Shown: one piece after another, positions 16,278-29,438 of the stretch | Numbering within the stretch: position 1 is the stretch's first letter | Layout: every line of letters begins with the position of its first letter | Assembly: GCA_022575985.1 (NCBI GenBank) | Contig: JAKSXM010000137.1 | Span: forward strand, 15,580,001 to 15,644,000 | Length of the DNA: 64,000 bases | Direction of reading: 5' to 3' | From: Anagrus nilaparvatae | Lineage: Eukaryota; Arthropoda; Insecta; Hymenoptera; Mymaridae | Made by a program: the position numbers and the translations under genes | The notes under the pieces: model-generated | What the model was told of the DNA's origin: nothing | What the model saw: only the letters and a program-made list of their open reading frames with translations | Database searches by the model: none

Positions 16278-17159
16278 AAAGTATCTATTTGTTAAATAAA
16301 CCAAATAAAAACTCAGAAAATGAGTTTAAGTCAAGAACTTATTTTTTTTTTATTAAAAAAAATCAAAAACAATAATAAATTGAATATTAGGTTTTACACT
16401 GTGGACTTTTATGTAAATTTTTTTTTACGCAAAAATGTTTTGTACAAATATATTTGTCATTTATATTCTTTACAAAAAATGTGATTTTTAGTAAAAAGTA
16501 GTTTAAAGTTACCTTTTACAAGTTACTGAATTTTAACAGCAATTTGTTATTACATAATATTAAAAAAAAAAAAATTTTAACCTATTGACAATTTTTATAA
16601 TTTACACAATAAATAAAAGTTATAAATAATAAATTAATTTTTCGATTTTGTTTTTTTTACTAAATTGTAATATATATAACCTATCAGAAATATTTTTTTA
16701 TCGAAATTAATATTATTACATTATATCTTGTTCATTAGCTTCTTACAAATCAGTCCTTTATAACACAGTTTTTGTGCTTTTAATTATTCATAATTTGCAC
16801 TTTTTTATAGAATTTTCTAGTCAATAAAAAATTATTTTTACTTCTTTTAATTTATAAAGTTGTCAGATTTGTGAGTTTGTGACACTATCCATTTTTTTGC
16901 GTTTTTTTATTAAACCTTTCAATTTCTTTCTAATTATTGAATATGTAAAAACACGATTAAATTAAAATGGATTTTTGCCAATAACGAATCAATATTTTTT
17001 ATTTTATGTACATATTATATTGATATAAAAAAAAAATTAAATTTTTTAATTCTCCCTTTTTGGAGAATACTTCTGAATATTACAATCACATGTGAAAGTA
17101 ATAAATAAAATAAACATTAGAAAAAATTGGATATTTTTATATGAATAAAAAAGTTTTAA
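16278..17159. other. Convergent 3' region between AGPS and BTAF1
   Basis: This AT-rich interval presumably holds the 3' UTRs of both genes. AATAAA motifs occur on the plus strand near 16295 and at several places on the other strand. No other gene or repeat is supported. Confidence 0.5.
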
Positions 17160-20100
17160 TTAAATATTACTACCCTTCAAATTTGAAAGAAATGAATCAA
17201 TATTATACTCATCATCATATTGTTGTTGTTCCCAAAGTTCCGGCAATATTTCTAAAATAGTTTTATTAAAACCTGATCCTCCTGGTACTTTAATTTCTTG
17301 ATCACCAATTGAACTTTCATTACGTTTATTTTTACCTTGATCTAATGAGAAAAGATCCAACAACTAAAATTAAAAGTTTTTTTTAATTAACAAAAATTTT
17401 TGGATAAATATTTATTAAAAATGAATTTAAAATTATTTCTGACCTGTTCAGTTCCCATGGTTTCAAGTGAAGCATTATCAGTTGAGATAACTGTATTAGC
17501 TGTTTTTAATTTGAATTTTTGTAAACCCATTATTTTTTCTTCTACAGTACATCTAGTAATTAACCTATATACATTTACAACTTTTTTTTGACCAATTCTA
17601 TGAGCTCTATCCATAGCTTGAAGATCTTTCATAGGGTTCCAATCGTGCTCTACAAATATAACAGTATCAGCACCTGTGAGATTCAATCCAAGTCCTCCTA
17701 CTTGTGTTGTCAATAATAAAACATCAATTGATGGATCAGAATTAAATTTAGCAACAATTGAATGCCTTTGAGTTGCTGGAACACTTCCATCAAGACGAGA
17801 GTAGGTTACGGTTGGTAAATGTATTTTTAAAAGATCATTTTCTACAATATCTAACATAGCTTTTAATTGACAAAATATTAAAGCTCGATGTTGACTGACT
17901 AGTTGAGTACTTTGTGGTACTTGATCAAGTCGAGAATCACCACTTGAAGAACCACGAACAGCTTGTATTGGTTGCTGTTGTTGACCTATTCCACAATCTA
18001 ATAATAATTGTTTTAAAGCTGGTAACTTAGCTCCATGATCAATATTTGCAAGAGTACTACGTTGCTGTTCCAGCATGTTCATTACCTAAAAAGTAAAATA
18101 ATTAAATGTTAAGTAAGTTAAGTAATTATTTTAATTTTATTTTAAATGGATCGATAATTTTTGATTTTTTTTTTGTTTATTCAAAGAAAGTTTAAAAATT
18201 TTTGTAAAATAGTATTCAATATTGTGTTCAGTAATTAAAAATAAAATTGAAATATACTTTACTTTAGTTTCAATTATAAAAAAAAAGTTCAATAGTTCAA
18301 TGAAAATAGGGGTAACTTTATTGATATTGTAAAAATGTGACAAAATATTTATTCCTACTAACCATTTGATATTGCGGGTGTTTGTTACTCAATACAAGTT
18401 TAGGATGGTTACAAACATTCCTTAAATATCTCAAGGCTTCAAATACGTGCCCTCTTTGCGAAGATGCAGAATTATTCATTAACATAGCAGAATGTTTTGA
18501 ATGGAAATCTTCGTATAAAGTTTTCTGTAATGAAGAAAGTTCACAATAATAGTCTTGAGTAATCTTTGGTGGCAAATCTTTTAAGACATCTTCTTTATTT
18601 CTTCTTAACAGAAAAGGTAATACCTAAATAAAATAATTTACTTATTAGTTGTTTGAAATTGTTAAAAAATTAACTAATATATTATTAGTATTTACTTGTC
18701 TATGCAAAGCTTCCATTGCCAAAGCACCACCTTCTTGTTCCTTCACTCCTGCTTTTGTTTCTCTGCATGCCAGTATTGGTTTTGAGTATTTAGCAGCAAA
18801 TTGCTTTTCAGTTCCCAAAAAACCAGGCATAAGAAAATCAAATAAGGACCACAGCTCAAGAACATCGTTTTGAACTGGTGTTCCTGAAAGTATCAATCGA
18901 TGATGAGCTCGGATTCTTTTAACACACTTAGCATTTTTTGTTTTTCCATTTTTTATTATATGGCCCTCATCTAATACACAATAATTCCATTGCAAAGATT
19001 CAAAGAAGTCGATGTCTTTTCGAACAATATCATAACTTGCTACTATCAATCTATAAAAATAAAATTTAACATACTCAATGAATAATTTAAAATAAACAAA
19101 TAATAAATTTTTACTTGTATTGTGTGACTCGTGAGCGCAGTCTTTCACGTTCAACTGGACTGCCCATATATAAAGTAACTGATAAATCATTAAAATTAAA
19201 AAATTTTTCAGCTTCGTACATCCAATGACCAGTAAGAGTAGGCGGACATACGACAAGACTAGAAGGTGCTGATTTAACCCGATTATGATCTATTGCTAAA
19301 ATACATAGGGTTTGCAATGTTTTTCCTAAACCCATATCATCACATAATATTCCATGTAATTTATATCTATTAAGAAAATCTAACCAATTCAAGCCTTGTT
19401 GCTGATATGAACGTAATTCTGCAGCTACAGGAATTGTAAGTTCAGTATCAGGAATAGAACGAGGATGCAGTAATTGCTCAAGGAAAAGTCTTTCTTGATT
19501 TTTTTCTTTGCTGAAATAGAAATTAAAAAAATCAAATTAATTTAAAAAAAAAAAAATAATAAATTAACCATTCAAAACAAACATTTAAAAAAATATTAAG
19601 AAAAATGACAAGTTTCAGTTTTTTAAAATAAAATTATATTTTTTCAAATAATTTAGATAGACATTATTTAAACATAAGGCAATTTTATTTGGGTATTATT
19701 ACTTACACTAGATTAGGTGGATCTGCTAATGCTCCAGGATCTAATGGCAGTAGCTGAACTAAGGTAGCAAACGTTGAACTACAAGCTAGTCTAACTGCTT
19801 GAATTTGATCACTCATTCTACCTAACAGAGGTACCATAAAAAGCACAGCATATGGTACTATTTCAACACCAAGGCTATCAACTAAACAAGTTAAGGCTTC
19901 TGCTGCTCCTTGACGTTGAGCATCACATTCCATTGGATCCGTGACTGTATTACTGGTATTACTTTCCAACAAAGCAATGATTTTGTGCACAACTTGACCC
20001 ATGGTCTAAAATATTTATTTAATAATAGATAAAATTTTAATTTTTGTTTAAATTTTATGATATAAAAAAATGTACCTCTTTAACATTAAGTTTAGCAAGT

Positions 20101-23100
20101 ACAGCTATACAGCGAGCAGCCATATGTCTTACAGTTTTGTAAGGATTAGCTAACAATGAACATATATTTTTTAAATTATGAAAAACTGGTGGTAAAAGAG
20201 ATGAGTGTAAGCTTGGTGATATAGTTTCTAAAATCTGCAAGCTAAAGACTATGCCATCATTTGTGTCTTCTATTGAAATTTGTCTTGCATTAGATTCTGT
20301 ATAATTTTTAAGAATATTGGGCAACATTAATTCCCATAAATGCGGCAGTCTTTCTGGTAATTTTTCTTTGAACAAAGTTGCCATTTCTGTAAGAGCAATA
20401 GTAGCTCCTCGTCTTCTTATAGTAGCAGCTCTTGCTTCAGGTTCTTCACAAGCAAGTAACTCCTCTAAAGGTATATCAGTTGCAGGTGGCCGCCCGGGTC
20501 CTCTACTTCCTCCAATTCCATTCCCACTTCCTCTATAAATAATTCTTTCAGCATTTTTCTGTCTGCACGTTAATGTTAAAATTCCATTAAATACATCAAT
20601 GTTAGGTTCAGATAAATTAACTCGAGGAGTGAATTCAAGGTCTGTACAAAGAAATGTACATAAATTTTTTATTATCTAAAAGAAAAAAAAATTGTAAAGA
20701 TTAATCAACAATACTAAAAAAAATTTAAATTAAAATTATAAAAATTGTAAAATTTATGATTTTTATACTTTGTTATTTGGACATGGATTTCGAGTTACGC
20801 ATAAATCAACCAAATGAGCCAAATTCTTAGCTGAAAGTTTTTGTAACTCTTCTTCTTCTTCTCTTTTAATTGACTCCATTAAAGGCTTAATTATTGGATT
20901 TAAAGGTAGAGGTGGAGCAGGTAAGCAATGTAGCATAGTTGCAGCTCCAGCAAGTGCAGACATGGCAGTTACATGTAAAGTTTGTTGCTGAGTATCAGTT
21001 GATTTAGCTCCTGTTCCCAAAGCTCTTTTCCGTTCTTCTAAACTTTCAACAAGTTTTGGTTTTAGTTTCGTTGTCTTATCAATAATTTGTAGTGATGAAT
21101 TAGTTACTGTTGTATTTAAACCTGGTATTGGTTTAGAAGAAAATTCCGATACTTGCTGTAATGTTATTACTCCAGAATTTGTTTCTGATTGCTGATATAA
21201 CTTATAATGTTTTAATGTGGCAATGTAGTCATTATATTCATGAAGAAGCCGCGTTACTAACGGAGCTACCTCATCATAATAAGAGCACTCATTTAAACAA
21301 TTAAATATACGATCCCTGAAAAAATAAAATAAAAGCAATATATTTATTAATTTCAAAGAATTTATAAAATTAATAAAAAATATTTAATAGAACATTACGA
21401 CATATTATGGCGAGCGTATATGTTTTTTTCTCCGTCAGTGGCAAGAAAACACGTCTTTGATGGACGCGTAGCACCCATAAAATACATGCATTCTCGCCGT
21501 TGATGAGAAAATAAATATTTAAATAAAAAATATTTAAAAAAAATTTAAATACCTTAAAATCTCAGGAATCTGTGGTGGATTTGGCATTTCTAAAATTGCC
21601 CAATGAGCCATTGTTAAACCAACTACTGTTCTTTGCAATGCTGATCTTGAATTTAAATGAGCCAAAAGTACCCTAGCATAACACAAAGAAGGACTTGGAG
21701 TATCTGGTGTGTAAATTACACCAGGTGCAGGCATTACAACATACTTTGATAATAAACCAAGTGCTCTAGCAGCCATACAACGAGCTCTAACAACATTTAA
21801 ATGCCTTATGCTTTGAGTGACAGTTTCAATTCCACCAATATAAACTTTAAATTCTGATGTAGGTTTTATTATATTATCTACACTTAATTCATGATTTCCA
21901 CTATTATTTCCTAGATTTTGGGAATTTGAATGTTTGCTCTTGTAAGCATTTACATTTATTAGTAAATTTGAATTGAATGGGACATGTTCTGGTTGCATTG
22001 CCAAACACAACCAAGTACTAACTAAAGGGCAAGCTGCATGAAGTAGCAATTCTAAATCACTATTTGTTATTAAATTTTTCCACACTCTCTCAGCTACTTC
22101 TTGTATTTCAGGGACATGTTCTATTAAAATTCTTTGAAAAACATTACGAAGAGCTTCTTGTAAAACTATTCCATCATCTTCACCCCATTGTTGTCTCGCA
22201 GTTAAATTACAATTATTAATTTGTGTTAAAGTTTCCAAAGTCTGTAGTGTAGCTTTTCTGACATTAGAACTAGAATGACTTAAGAATGGCCATAGCCGAG
22301 GTAAAACCTGTAAAAAGATGTGTGTTAATAAAGTTTTTGTTTGATAAAAATAGTTTCTTTTTAAATATCAAATAACCTGTGACAATGGTTGTGGAGGTAA
22401 AATGTCTTTTGCATCAGATAATGACAGAATAGCAGCTAATAATCCCATAAAACTATTACATGCAGCAGCCAAGTCATCTTGCTCCTTAAGCAACTCCCAT
22501 AGTCTTTCAACAATTGCCTCTAAATCAGAGGGTTTTAATAATCTTGGTAAATGCGATGCTACAGGAATAAGGGTACTGGCTGCAGTAGCACCAACATCTT
22601 CAACTGGATCATCAAAGCCTTTTTTTATTGCGGGTAAAAATACTGGCAATATTTCATCAAGCAAATCATCTCGAACAGCTAATAAATACTTTAAAGCAAG
22701 CAATCCACCATGCCTTGCTTCCCATTCTTCATTATTCATTAATTTTAAAATTACAGATACAATACCTAATATATCGTTATGACTTTTATCTACATGATTC
22801 GCTGAATCTTTATTTGATTTAGAACCTGTTATTAAAAGCACTAAGGAACCAAGAGCTTGAGCACAAGTTTCCCGAACTGGTGCAACAACTTGATCAGATA
22901 TATAATCTCCAAAACGATCTAAACCAAGTACATATAAAATTCGAAGTGCAGCACTAACTAACCAAAATCGATGACTATCTTCTAATTCTTTGGCTGTTTG
23001 ATTTTTTGATTTTCCTGCTCCTTTACCGTGTATTTTAATAAATTCTCTAAGAGCTGTAGCAGCTCCATGCCTGACTTCCCATTTTTGACTAAATAAGTCT

Positions 23101-24186
23101 GTTAATAGACTTTGTGCAAAAGCTGCCAATGGCCATTCTACAGCTGTTTCTGGCCAACTGCCAGTTCCATCTGGCACAGTACATCTAGGATCTATTACAG
23201 TACCTGTTGCACTATTATACCAAATAGATATACTATCTTCTTTAATTTTAATTTTTTTATTTTGTGGTTCAGAATTTTCTTCTACTGAGTTTGAAGAATG
23301 AGCAACTTCATCAGACTCGTTATTCAAATTTTGTTTTAAACTAGACTGCCTAGCTTTTCTTTTGGCTCTGTTCATTTCCCTTCTACTAAGCCCACAACTT
23401 TCACTTAATGTTTCTTCAACCACAGCTTTATTGAAATATGCTGGTGAACTCTCTTGCGTTTTAGAATTTTTTAGGTCTTCGGAAGAAAAAAGGTCAGAAG
23501 CATTAAAACCCATTAATTTAGGATGAATACCAAGATTATCAGCTAGAACTTTTTCATCTTGACTTGGAGTTTCACCTTCAGCTACTACCAGATCATATTC
23601 GTTTCCTTCAGATCCTGCCAGATATCCGCTTTCTGCTAAAATACTTATCATATCAAAATCTTCAAGCCTTGTTCTTTGGTTATCAATCATTAATTTTTGA
23701 TCATCTGTAAATAAAAATTTATGAAAATCAAATTTTATTTTTAAAATATTTTGTAATTAAAACAATGATTTGAAATTGTAGGTATAAAAGAATTGGCTCA
23801 AATGCAAATTTAGGAAACTGAGAATATAAAATATAAAATTACAAACCATCTTCTTCTTTTATATCTTTTTCTATTGGTTCGGGATCCCAAACAGGTACTT
23901 GTGTAAGAATAGCTTTGACAGCTTGGGCAGCAAAAATCCTGGTATCCCATTGTGACGATTTCAAAAGTTTTGAAACTCTGGCTAACAAATGATGTAATTC
24001 ATGTGGATGCAATCTTTGTGCTTCTCCTAATTGTTGAGCTGCAGCTCGTTTAGTTATTGAATTTGTGCCTGTTTCTAATAAAATAAATAATCTATCTAGT
24101 CTGAAACATAAAAAATTTAATTTTATAAACAATTTTCTTTTTCTTTTATAAAAATATATTAAGTAATTTATTTACCTTGATGTCAT
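17160..24186 (-). CDS. BTAF1: TBP-associated factor 172, SNF2-family ATPase (Mot1/BTAF1)
   Basis: Mot1/BTAF1 uses ATP to remove TBP from DNA and so redistributes it between promoters. Twelve exons: 24176-24186, 23847-24100, 22377-23704, 21553-22307, 20769-21315, 20076-20675, 19707-20005, 19115-19510, 18696-19050, 18363-18623, 17444-18085 and 17160-17363. They total 1,883 aa (human 1,849), all phases closing. Exon 1 encodes only MTS plus two bases. N-terminal HEAT repeats begin [11 protein letters not shown] and [12 protein letters not shown] and continue to about residue 1,260. The SNF2 ATPase follows: Walker [10 protein letters not shown] (Lys about 1,328), DEGH box, SGTPVQN, and C-terminal helicase motifs [20 protein letters not shown]. 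The C-terminus is [17 protein letters not shown], as in family members. All introns are GT-AG and mostly under 250 bp. A 5' UTR intron is likely (see 24236-24610). Confidence 0.97.
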
Positions 24187-24235
24187 GGTCGCATTAATTT
24201 ATTATTATTTCTACTTTAAATTTTAACTTCTAAGA

Positions 24236-24610
24236 CCTAAAGAAAAATTATAACTTTTAAACATAGTAAAATTATTAATGATAAATGTAAAATCTGATAA
24301 ACTAGTTTTAAAGTATGGTATAAAACAAATGTTTGTATTTACAGGATGTGAAAATAAAAGTGAATGTAAAACTTTGATACTATAACATTTAATTAAATAC
24401 CTTTAATGAAAATATTTAGAATTTGAAAAAATCAATAACTACTCTAGAAAATATAAGTTAATAACATAAAATAACTATCAAGGATTGGTTTTGTTGAAAA
24501 AAACAATAATCATAAGTAGGTGGTATCATATTTCCATTGTTGTGTATTACACTGTTATTATACTCTTACATGCTTTGTTTTTTTTTTAATCTTAAAAAAT
24601 ATTTCTTACC
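24236..24610 (-). other. Probable 5' UTR intron region of BTAF1
   Basis: On the minus strand a strong donor ACAAG|GTAAGAAA ends a putative noncoding exon at 24610. An acceptor TTTCTTTAG opens the exon that carries the BTAF1 start codon (exon side from 24236). Upstream, an inverted CCAAT box (ATTGG) near 25030 lies in a less AT-rich patch (24960-25075) that may be the core promoter. Confidence 0.5.
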
Positions 24611-25661
24611 TTGTTTAAATAAAAGCCAACTTAGATTTTGAACTTGAAATGCAATTTAAATAAATTTTCCAAATTATACTAGAACTTTGAATGAAAAATA
24701 TTGTAATTTGTGGTATCCTCAGAAAAATTTTCAGTGTAGTTGAAAAATATATTAATATTTTCTAGTGTGGATATGTAAATGAATCTTTTTGTTATCATTA
24801 ACTATTAATAATAAATTTAAAAAAAAAAAAATTTTTATCCGACACACATAGCGGTGTCCCAAAAAAAGGACTCGCCCGTGATCACATTACACTTATTCCT
24901 GAAATAAACATTTAGGTTGCACCCAATAAAATTGTAAAAGTACGAAGAGAAGCGCATCGTACAAGCGGCACATTTATACTGACAGCCATATTGCAGGTGA
25001 ACTGAGTTTTGTGGCCCGGTCGTTCGCTGATTGGTAGAAAGAATAATTATTATTTTTTAGCGCTGTTTAACCGGGAATTATGAAAATTTTTCGTTTATTT
25101 TTATTATAGAGCAGACGATATTTATATAATTTATACCTGATATTACACACACATACGAATATGAATGTGAAGATTTATGATAAAAATATACTGATCAAAT
25201 AAATTAATTAAATTTACTTTGCACTAAAAATATATACTCACAAGTATTTTGCTAGTAAACATTGCAAATAATACATTTGCAAAAAAATGGAAAAATTAGA
25301 AACATTTTGTGAAAATTAAATTTATTTATAAAAGAATTAATTAAATTTTAAGAATAATTAGTAAATAAAACACAAAAATCATAGTTTGCAAAATAATTTT
25401 TAGTTTTTCAAATTTCAATGCTAAAAAAATTCATACGTTTCCCTGGCTACTATTGCGTATACAAATATATTATAAGTATACTTATATTTATAGTATGTAC
25501 TAATTTAGTATAATAAAAAATTATTATAAAAATAAAGAAAATTTATTTTTATGACTTAAAAAAAAATTTTTAATTACATAAATTGAAAAATTTTGTTCTT
25601 TCGCATAATTACCTAGAATTTTTTAAACAATAAAAAAACAAAGACAAATAAGAAACAGGAA
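24611..25661. promoter_or_regulatory. Shared upstream region of divergent BTAF1 and BBS1
   Basis: The two start codons are 1.48 kb apart and point away from each other. The BTAF1 side has the less AT-rich patch at 24840-25075. The BBS1 side is nearly pure AT except for a short GC island at 25437-25450 that resembles an X-box. No coding sequence is present. Confidence 0.45.
25437..25450 (+). promoter_or_regulatory. X-box-like RFX site upstream of BBS1
   Basis: GTTTCCCTGGCTAC matches the RFX X-box consensus RYYNYYWWRRNRAC at 12 of 14 positions. It lies 212 bp before the BBS1 start codon on the coding strand. RFX factors drive ciliary genes, including BBS genes, through this site in worms, flies and vertebrates. 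The two mismatches make this a candidate only. Confidence 0.4.
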
Positions 25662-28600
25662 ATGGATAGTTCTTCAAATTTGAATCGTTGGTTGAATGTT
25701 GCATGGGATCCAAATGCAAAAATTTATTCTTTACCTGATGGATTAGAATTATTAGATATTAATGGAAGTGGCGAAGGGAAATTAATTGCAGCAGATTTAG
25801 GAATTGAAAATATAGATGATCCAAAAGTAATAATGAATATTTAGCATAAATTTATATCTTTTGTTGTAATTTAAAATTTATAAAAAAATTTTATGCAAAT
25901 ATAGAAAAAGACTTAATTAATAATTCAAGTAAAACAAAACAAGAAAATTCTTGAAAAATCGTATTATATATGAAAAATTTTTTTTTTTAACTTTGAGATA
26001 AATTTTATTTTAAACGTTGTAACTTTTTGTTCAATATAAAGTGCACGCGATAAGATAAGAAAATAAAAAGCATTTTCAATTTTTTTTTTCAAATTTTATT
26101 TTTTTTGCTTCAAATTATAATTGATTTAAAAAAAAATATTTTTTATAGTTGCGAGTTTTTGAAGGGATTAAACAAATAAGCGAACATCCTTTAAAAGATT
26201 TACCATGTGCAATTGTTGGATTTTACACAGAAAACGATGAACCAAGATCCGCAGTTTTGGCTGCTGGAGGTGGTTCAAGCGTATTTATTTTTAAGAATAT
26301 GAGGCCTTATTTTAAATATTGCTTACCTTCATTAATCGCAAATCAAGAGGAGCAAGAAGTTAGAAAATTTATTTATTTAATTTTAAAAATGATAATTTAA
26401 TTTTAAAAAAGTAAATTTACAGATATGGCATAAAGCTAATTTGGAAGATGATTTAAATATTGTAATGTTCACTGAAGAATTGAAAAATCTTTTAGAAGAT
26501 ATTGGTTCCTCGCAATTAACACCTCGAACTTTGTATTATTTGGCAATCGAGGAAAAATATCGTTCAGAATTTATTGAATTTCACAAAAAAGAGCCTCTGA
26601 CAAAACCAAATGTAGTCACAAGTTTATCAAAAATTAGAAAAGATTCTTGGAACGATCCTGCGTGCAGTTTCTTAGTTATAGGAACAGAATTTGGTGAAAT
26701 TTTTATAATGGATCCTAGGTGATTATGAACAAATTTATTATATTCTGAATATTTAAAAACTCATTTGGTTCCAGGGCATTTTACGTAATAGAAAAGTTTA
26801 TAGTCGGTTATCCAATAGTTTCATTTACAACAGTTGGATTATGGATCGGTGATGGTCAAATAGTAATGATTGGCAGAGATGGAAAAATTGGTGCAATAAG
26901 ACGTGGTGAAACATACAAAGCCTGGGATAATTTACCAGCACCTGCAGTTGCTTTAACAACATTAACTAATGATGGTGCAGCCGTTGTAACGATGAATTCT
27001 CATATGTATGGTTTTTCTAAACAGGTAACTGATAACGATACCTATATTACTTTTAAATACGCTAAGTAGAATAATAGAGCGATAATGTAATTGTGATAAA
27101 CAAATTATATATATTTTACAAAATTAATACATACTTATATGTAATATTTTAATATGGGCTAATATGTGCAAGCCGTTGCATTATCTTAGAGCATACAATA
27201 TTTAAGTTATCGTGTAATATTAATTATTATAGCATATATATTTATTAATTTGCAAAAAATATTTTTATTTTATTAGTATGTAGCACAAAATGTGCAAATT
27301 TTGTTAAAAAATTAGCTGAATAAGTAATTTTTGGGGCTTTGTTGTAAAAATTTTAATTATGATTTTTTTAATTATATTCATTTGATACTTTTATACTTTT
27401 ATATTTTTTTTTTGCAATTTGCATTGTTTCAAAACGTTTTTTAAGTCTGAAACCCGTTTGGAAATTAATTATCATAACTATTACCTTTATTATAATTATT
27501 ATACTATTATTTTGTATAACTTTTGAGTTCAATTTTCATGCTTCTGGTTTTTTAAAAATTGCTTATAGTATGTACTAGAAAAAATTTGCTAATTCATTCA
27601 AACATACGAGAAAACTTGTTTCTAAAAGAAAATAGGGTCAAGAATAGGGTTGGTTGACATCGATATAATTTTGGTCACTTATTGTTTTTTGTAAACAGAA
27701 GCTGAGAATAACTAGAAAAAATTGATCACAGGAGTTTACGATTAAAAAAAAATGTTTTGTAAAAAAATTTTTTTTTTTAGTAATTAATTTTCTGTCAATT
27801 AATGAACTAAACACTTAGTTACCAAAACCCCGATTTTTTCGGTTTTTAATATTAAAACTTGCTTAATGTTTAAAATAAAATTCGAAATTTATAATTATTT
27901 AGGTTTTTCACCGTAAATATATTATTATTAATTTAGATGTTAGAAATATTTTTGTGCTTAAAAACGCTAGAAATTTAATTTTACACCGGTTTAAAGTTAT
28001 TAATTTCTTAACTGTGTCGAAAACCATCCCTTCGACCCTACGTATATATAAATAAAATTTATAAATCAAAAGGCAAAAATTGCTAAAAATTAGCACAAAA
28101 AACTTTGAAAAACGCAAAAAAATAATCGCAATTTTAAAAATTATAACTTCAAAAACTATGTATAAAGATGTAAAATTTTATTTATTATATAGGGTCACAG
28201 ATTATGGTTAGTTGAATTACCTGGTAATCCATTAGATATAATAAGTCTACCTGTCCCACAAACGGGTTTATCACTTTTAGCAATAAGTATTGCAGAAAAA
28301 GGAGTTAGAATTTATGATGAGAAACATCAGGTTGATGTTATCAATACTTTGGATTCAATTTCTGCAATGAAGGTAATAATTAATACATAAATTTTAAAAT
28401 GATAATAATATTGCCAAAAAATATAGTGATCTTAATTCTATAGAAAATTTATAAATTTTTAGTATGGTCGCCTTGGTGGACAAGATCGAACATTAGTTAT
28501 GATTACGTGTGGTGGAGGAATTGATATAAAAGCTCTAAAAAGTACAGCTTCATTTACAATTCGTAAAACTCCGCCATTAATTAATAATACAAACACAAAT

Positions 28601-29086
28601 TTTACATTACCGAAAAAAACGAAACTTTATATTGAACAAGCAATAAGAGAACGTAACGAAGGAGCAAAAATTTTTGCAACATTTCAACAGGGGTTATTAA
28701 GGGTTAACTTAGAAACTGCTAGAAGAGCTCAAAAAATATTAAATTCAAAAGTTGATAATTTACCCTCTTTAATAACAATGCAAGCATCGGTGCTTGGTCT
28801 TGGACCAAATTATGTTGTTAAAATTATATTAACAAATATATCAGATCAGTTATCTGAAACTGGACTTTTTTTAGGATTTAGAGATGAAAATACGATTATT
28901 AAACCTAGATTGGTCATGTTACCTTTATTACCAGTTGGTATTCCTTTGCCAATTAATGTCGATGCTTCTCCTATTGGTAGATTACCTGGAAAAATACATG
29001 TTCTTTTATGTAGAAAAAATAATGTAAAGCCTTTTAAAACTATTAGTGTTGTTCTACCGGTTCCAGAAGAAGATATCGAAGTTTGA
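25662..29086 (+). CDS. BBS1: Bardet-Biedl syndrome 1 protein (BBSome subunit)
   Basis: BBS1 is the BBSome subunit that contacts ARL6 and helps carry membrane proteins in and out of cilia. Six exons: 25662-25826, 26149-26358, 26423-26718, 26775-27024, 28193-28372 and 28463-29086 (574 aa; human 593). The N-terminal beta-propeller is seen in WLNVAWDPNAKIYSLPDGL, DINGSGEGKLIAADLG, VFIFKNMRPYFKYCLPSL and the YGRLGGQDRTLVMITCGGG strand. The rest is the helical hairpin and gamma-adaptin-ear region (PKKTKLYIEQAIRERNEGAK, VLGLGPNYVVKI). Exon 2 ends at a weak donor GAA|GTTAGA. The 1.17-kb fourth intron is the longest. AATAAA at 29214 is a likely polyadenylation signal. In insects motile or sensory cilia are limited to sperm and sensory neurons, so expression is probably narrow. 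Confidence 0.95.
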
Positions 29087-29438
29087 TTTTTTGTAATTTT
29101 ATATTTTTATATAAAAATATTAATATTGTTACTAGCCAAACACGCAGATACCTTAATAATGAAAACATGAAGATATTTTAATTTCTTTGTTTGGTGATCA
29201 ACTTTGAAAATCTAATAAATTGATTTTTAATCTTAAAATCTGAAAATCTACTTTTATAGGGCCAGGAGCTATATATAATTAGATAAATTTATTAAAGTCT
29301 GCAACGTAAGATAAATGAATTGGAAATATAATGTTTGAAAATTTATATATTTTTGTAAGAACATTTCATATAAATTTTAAACTTCTGTGTCATTATCTTA
29401 TTTTTTTTCAAACTCAAAAATTTCCCTTTCATATTACT

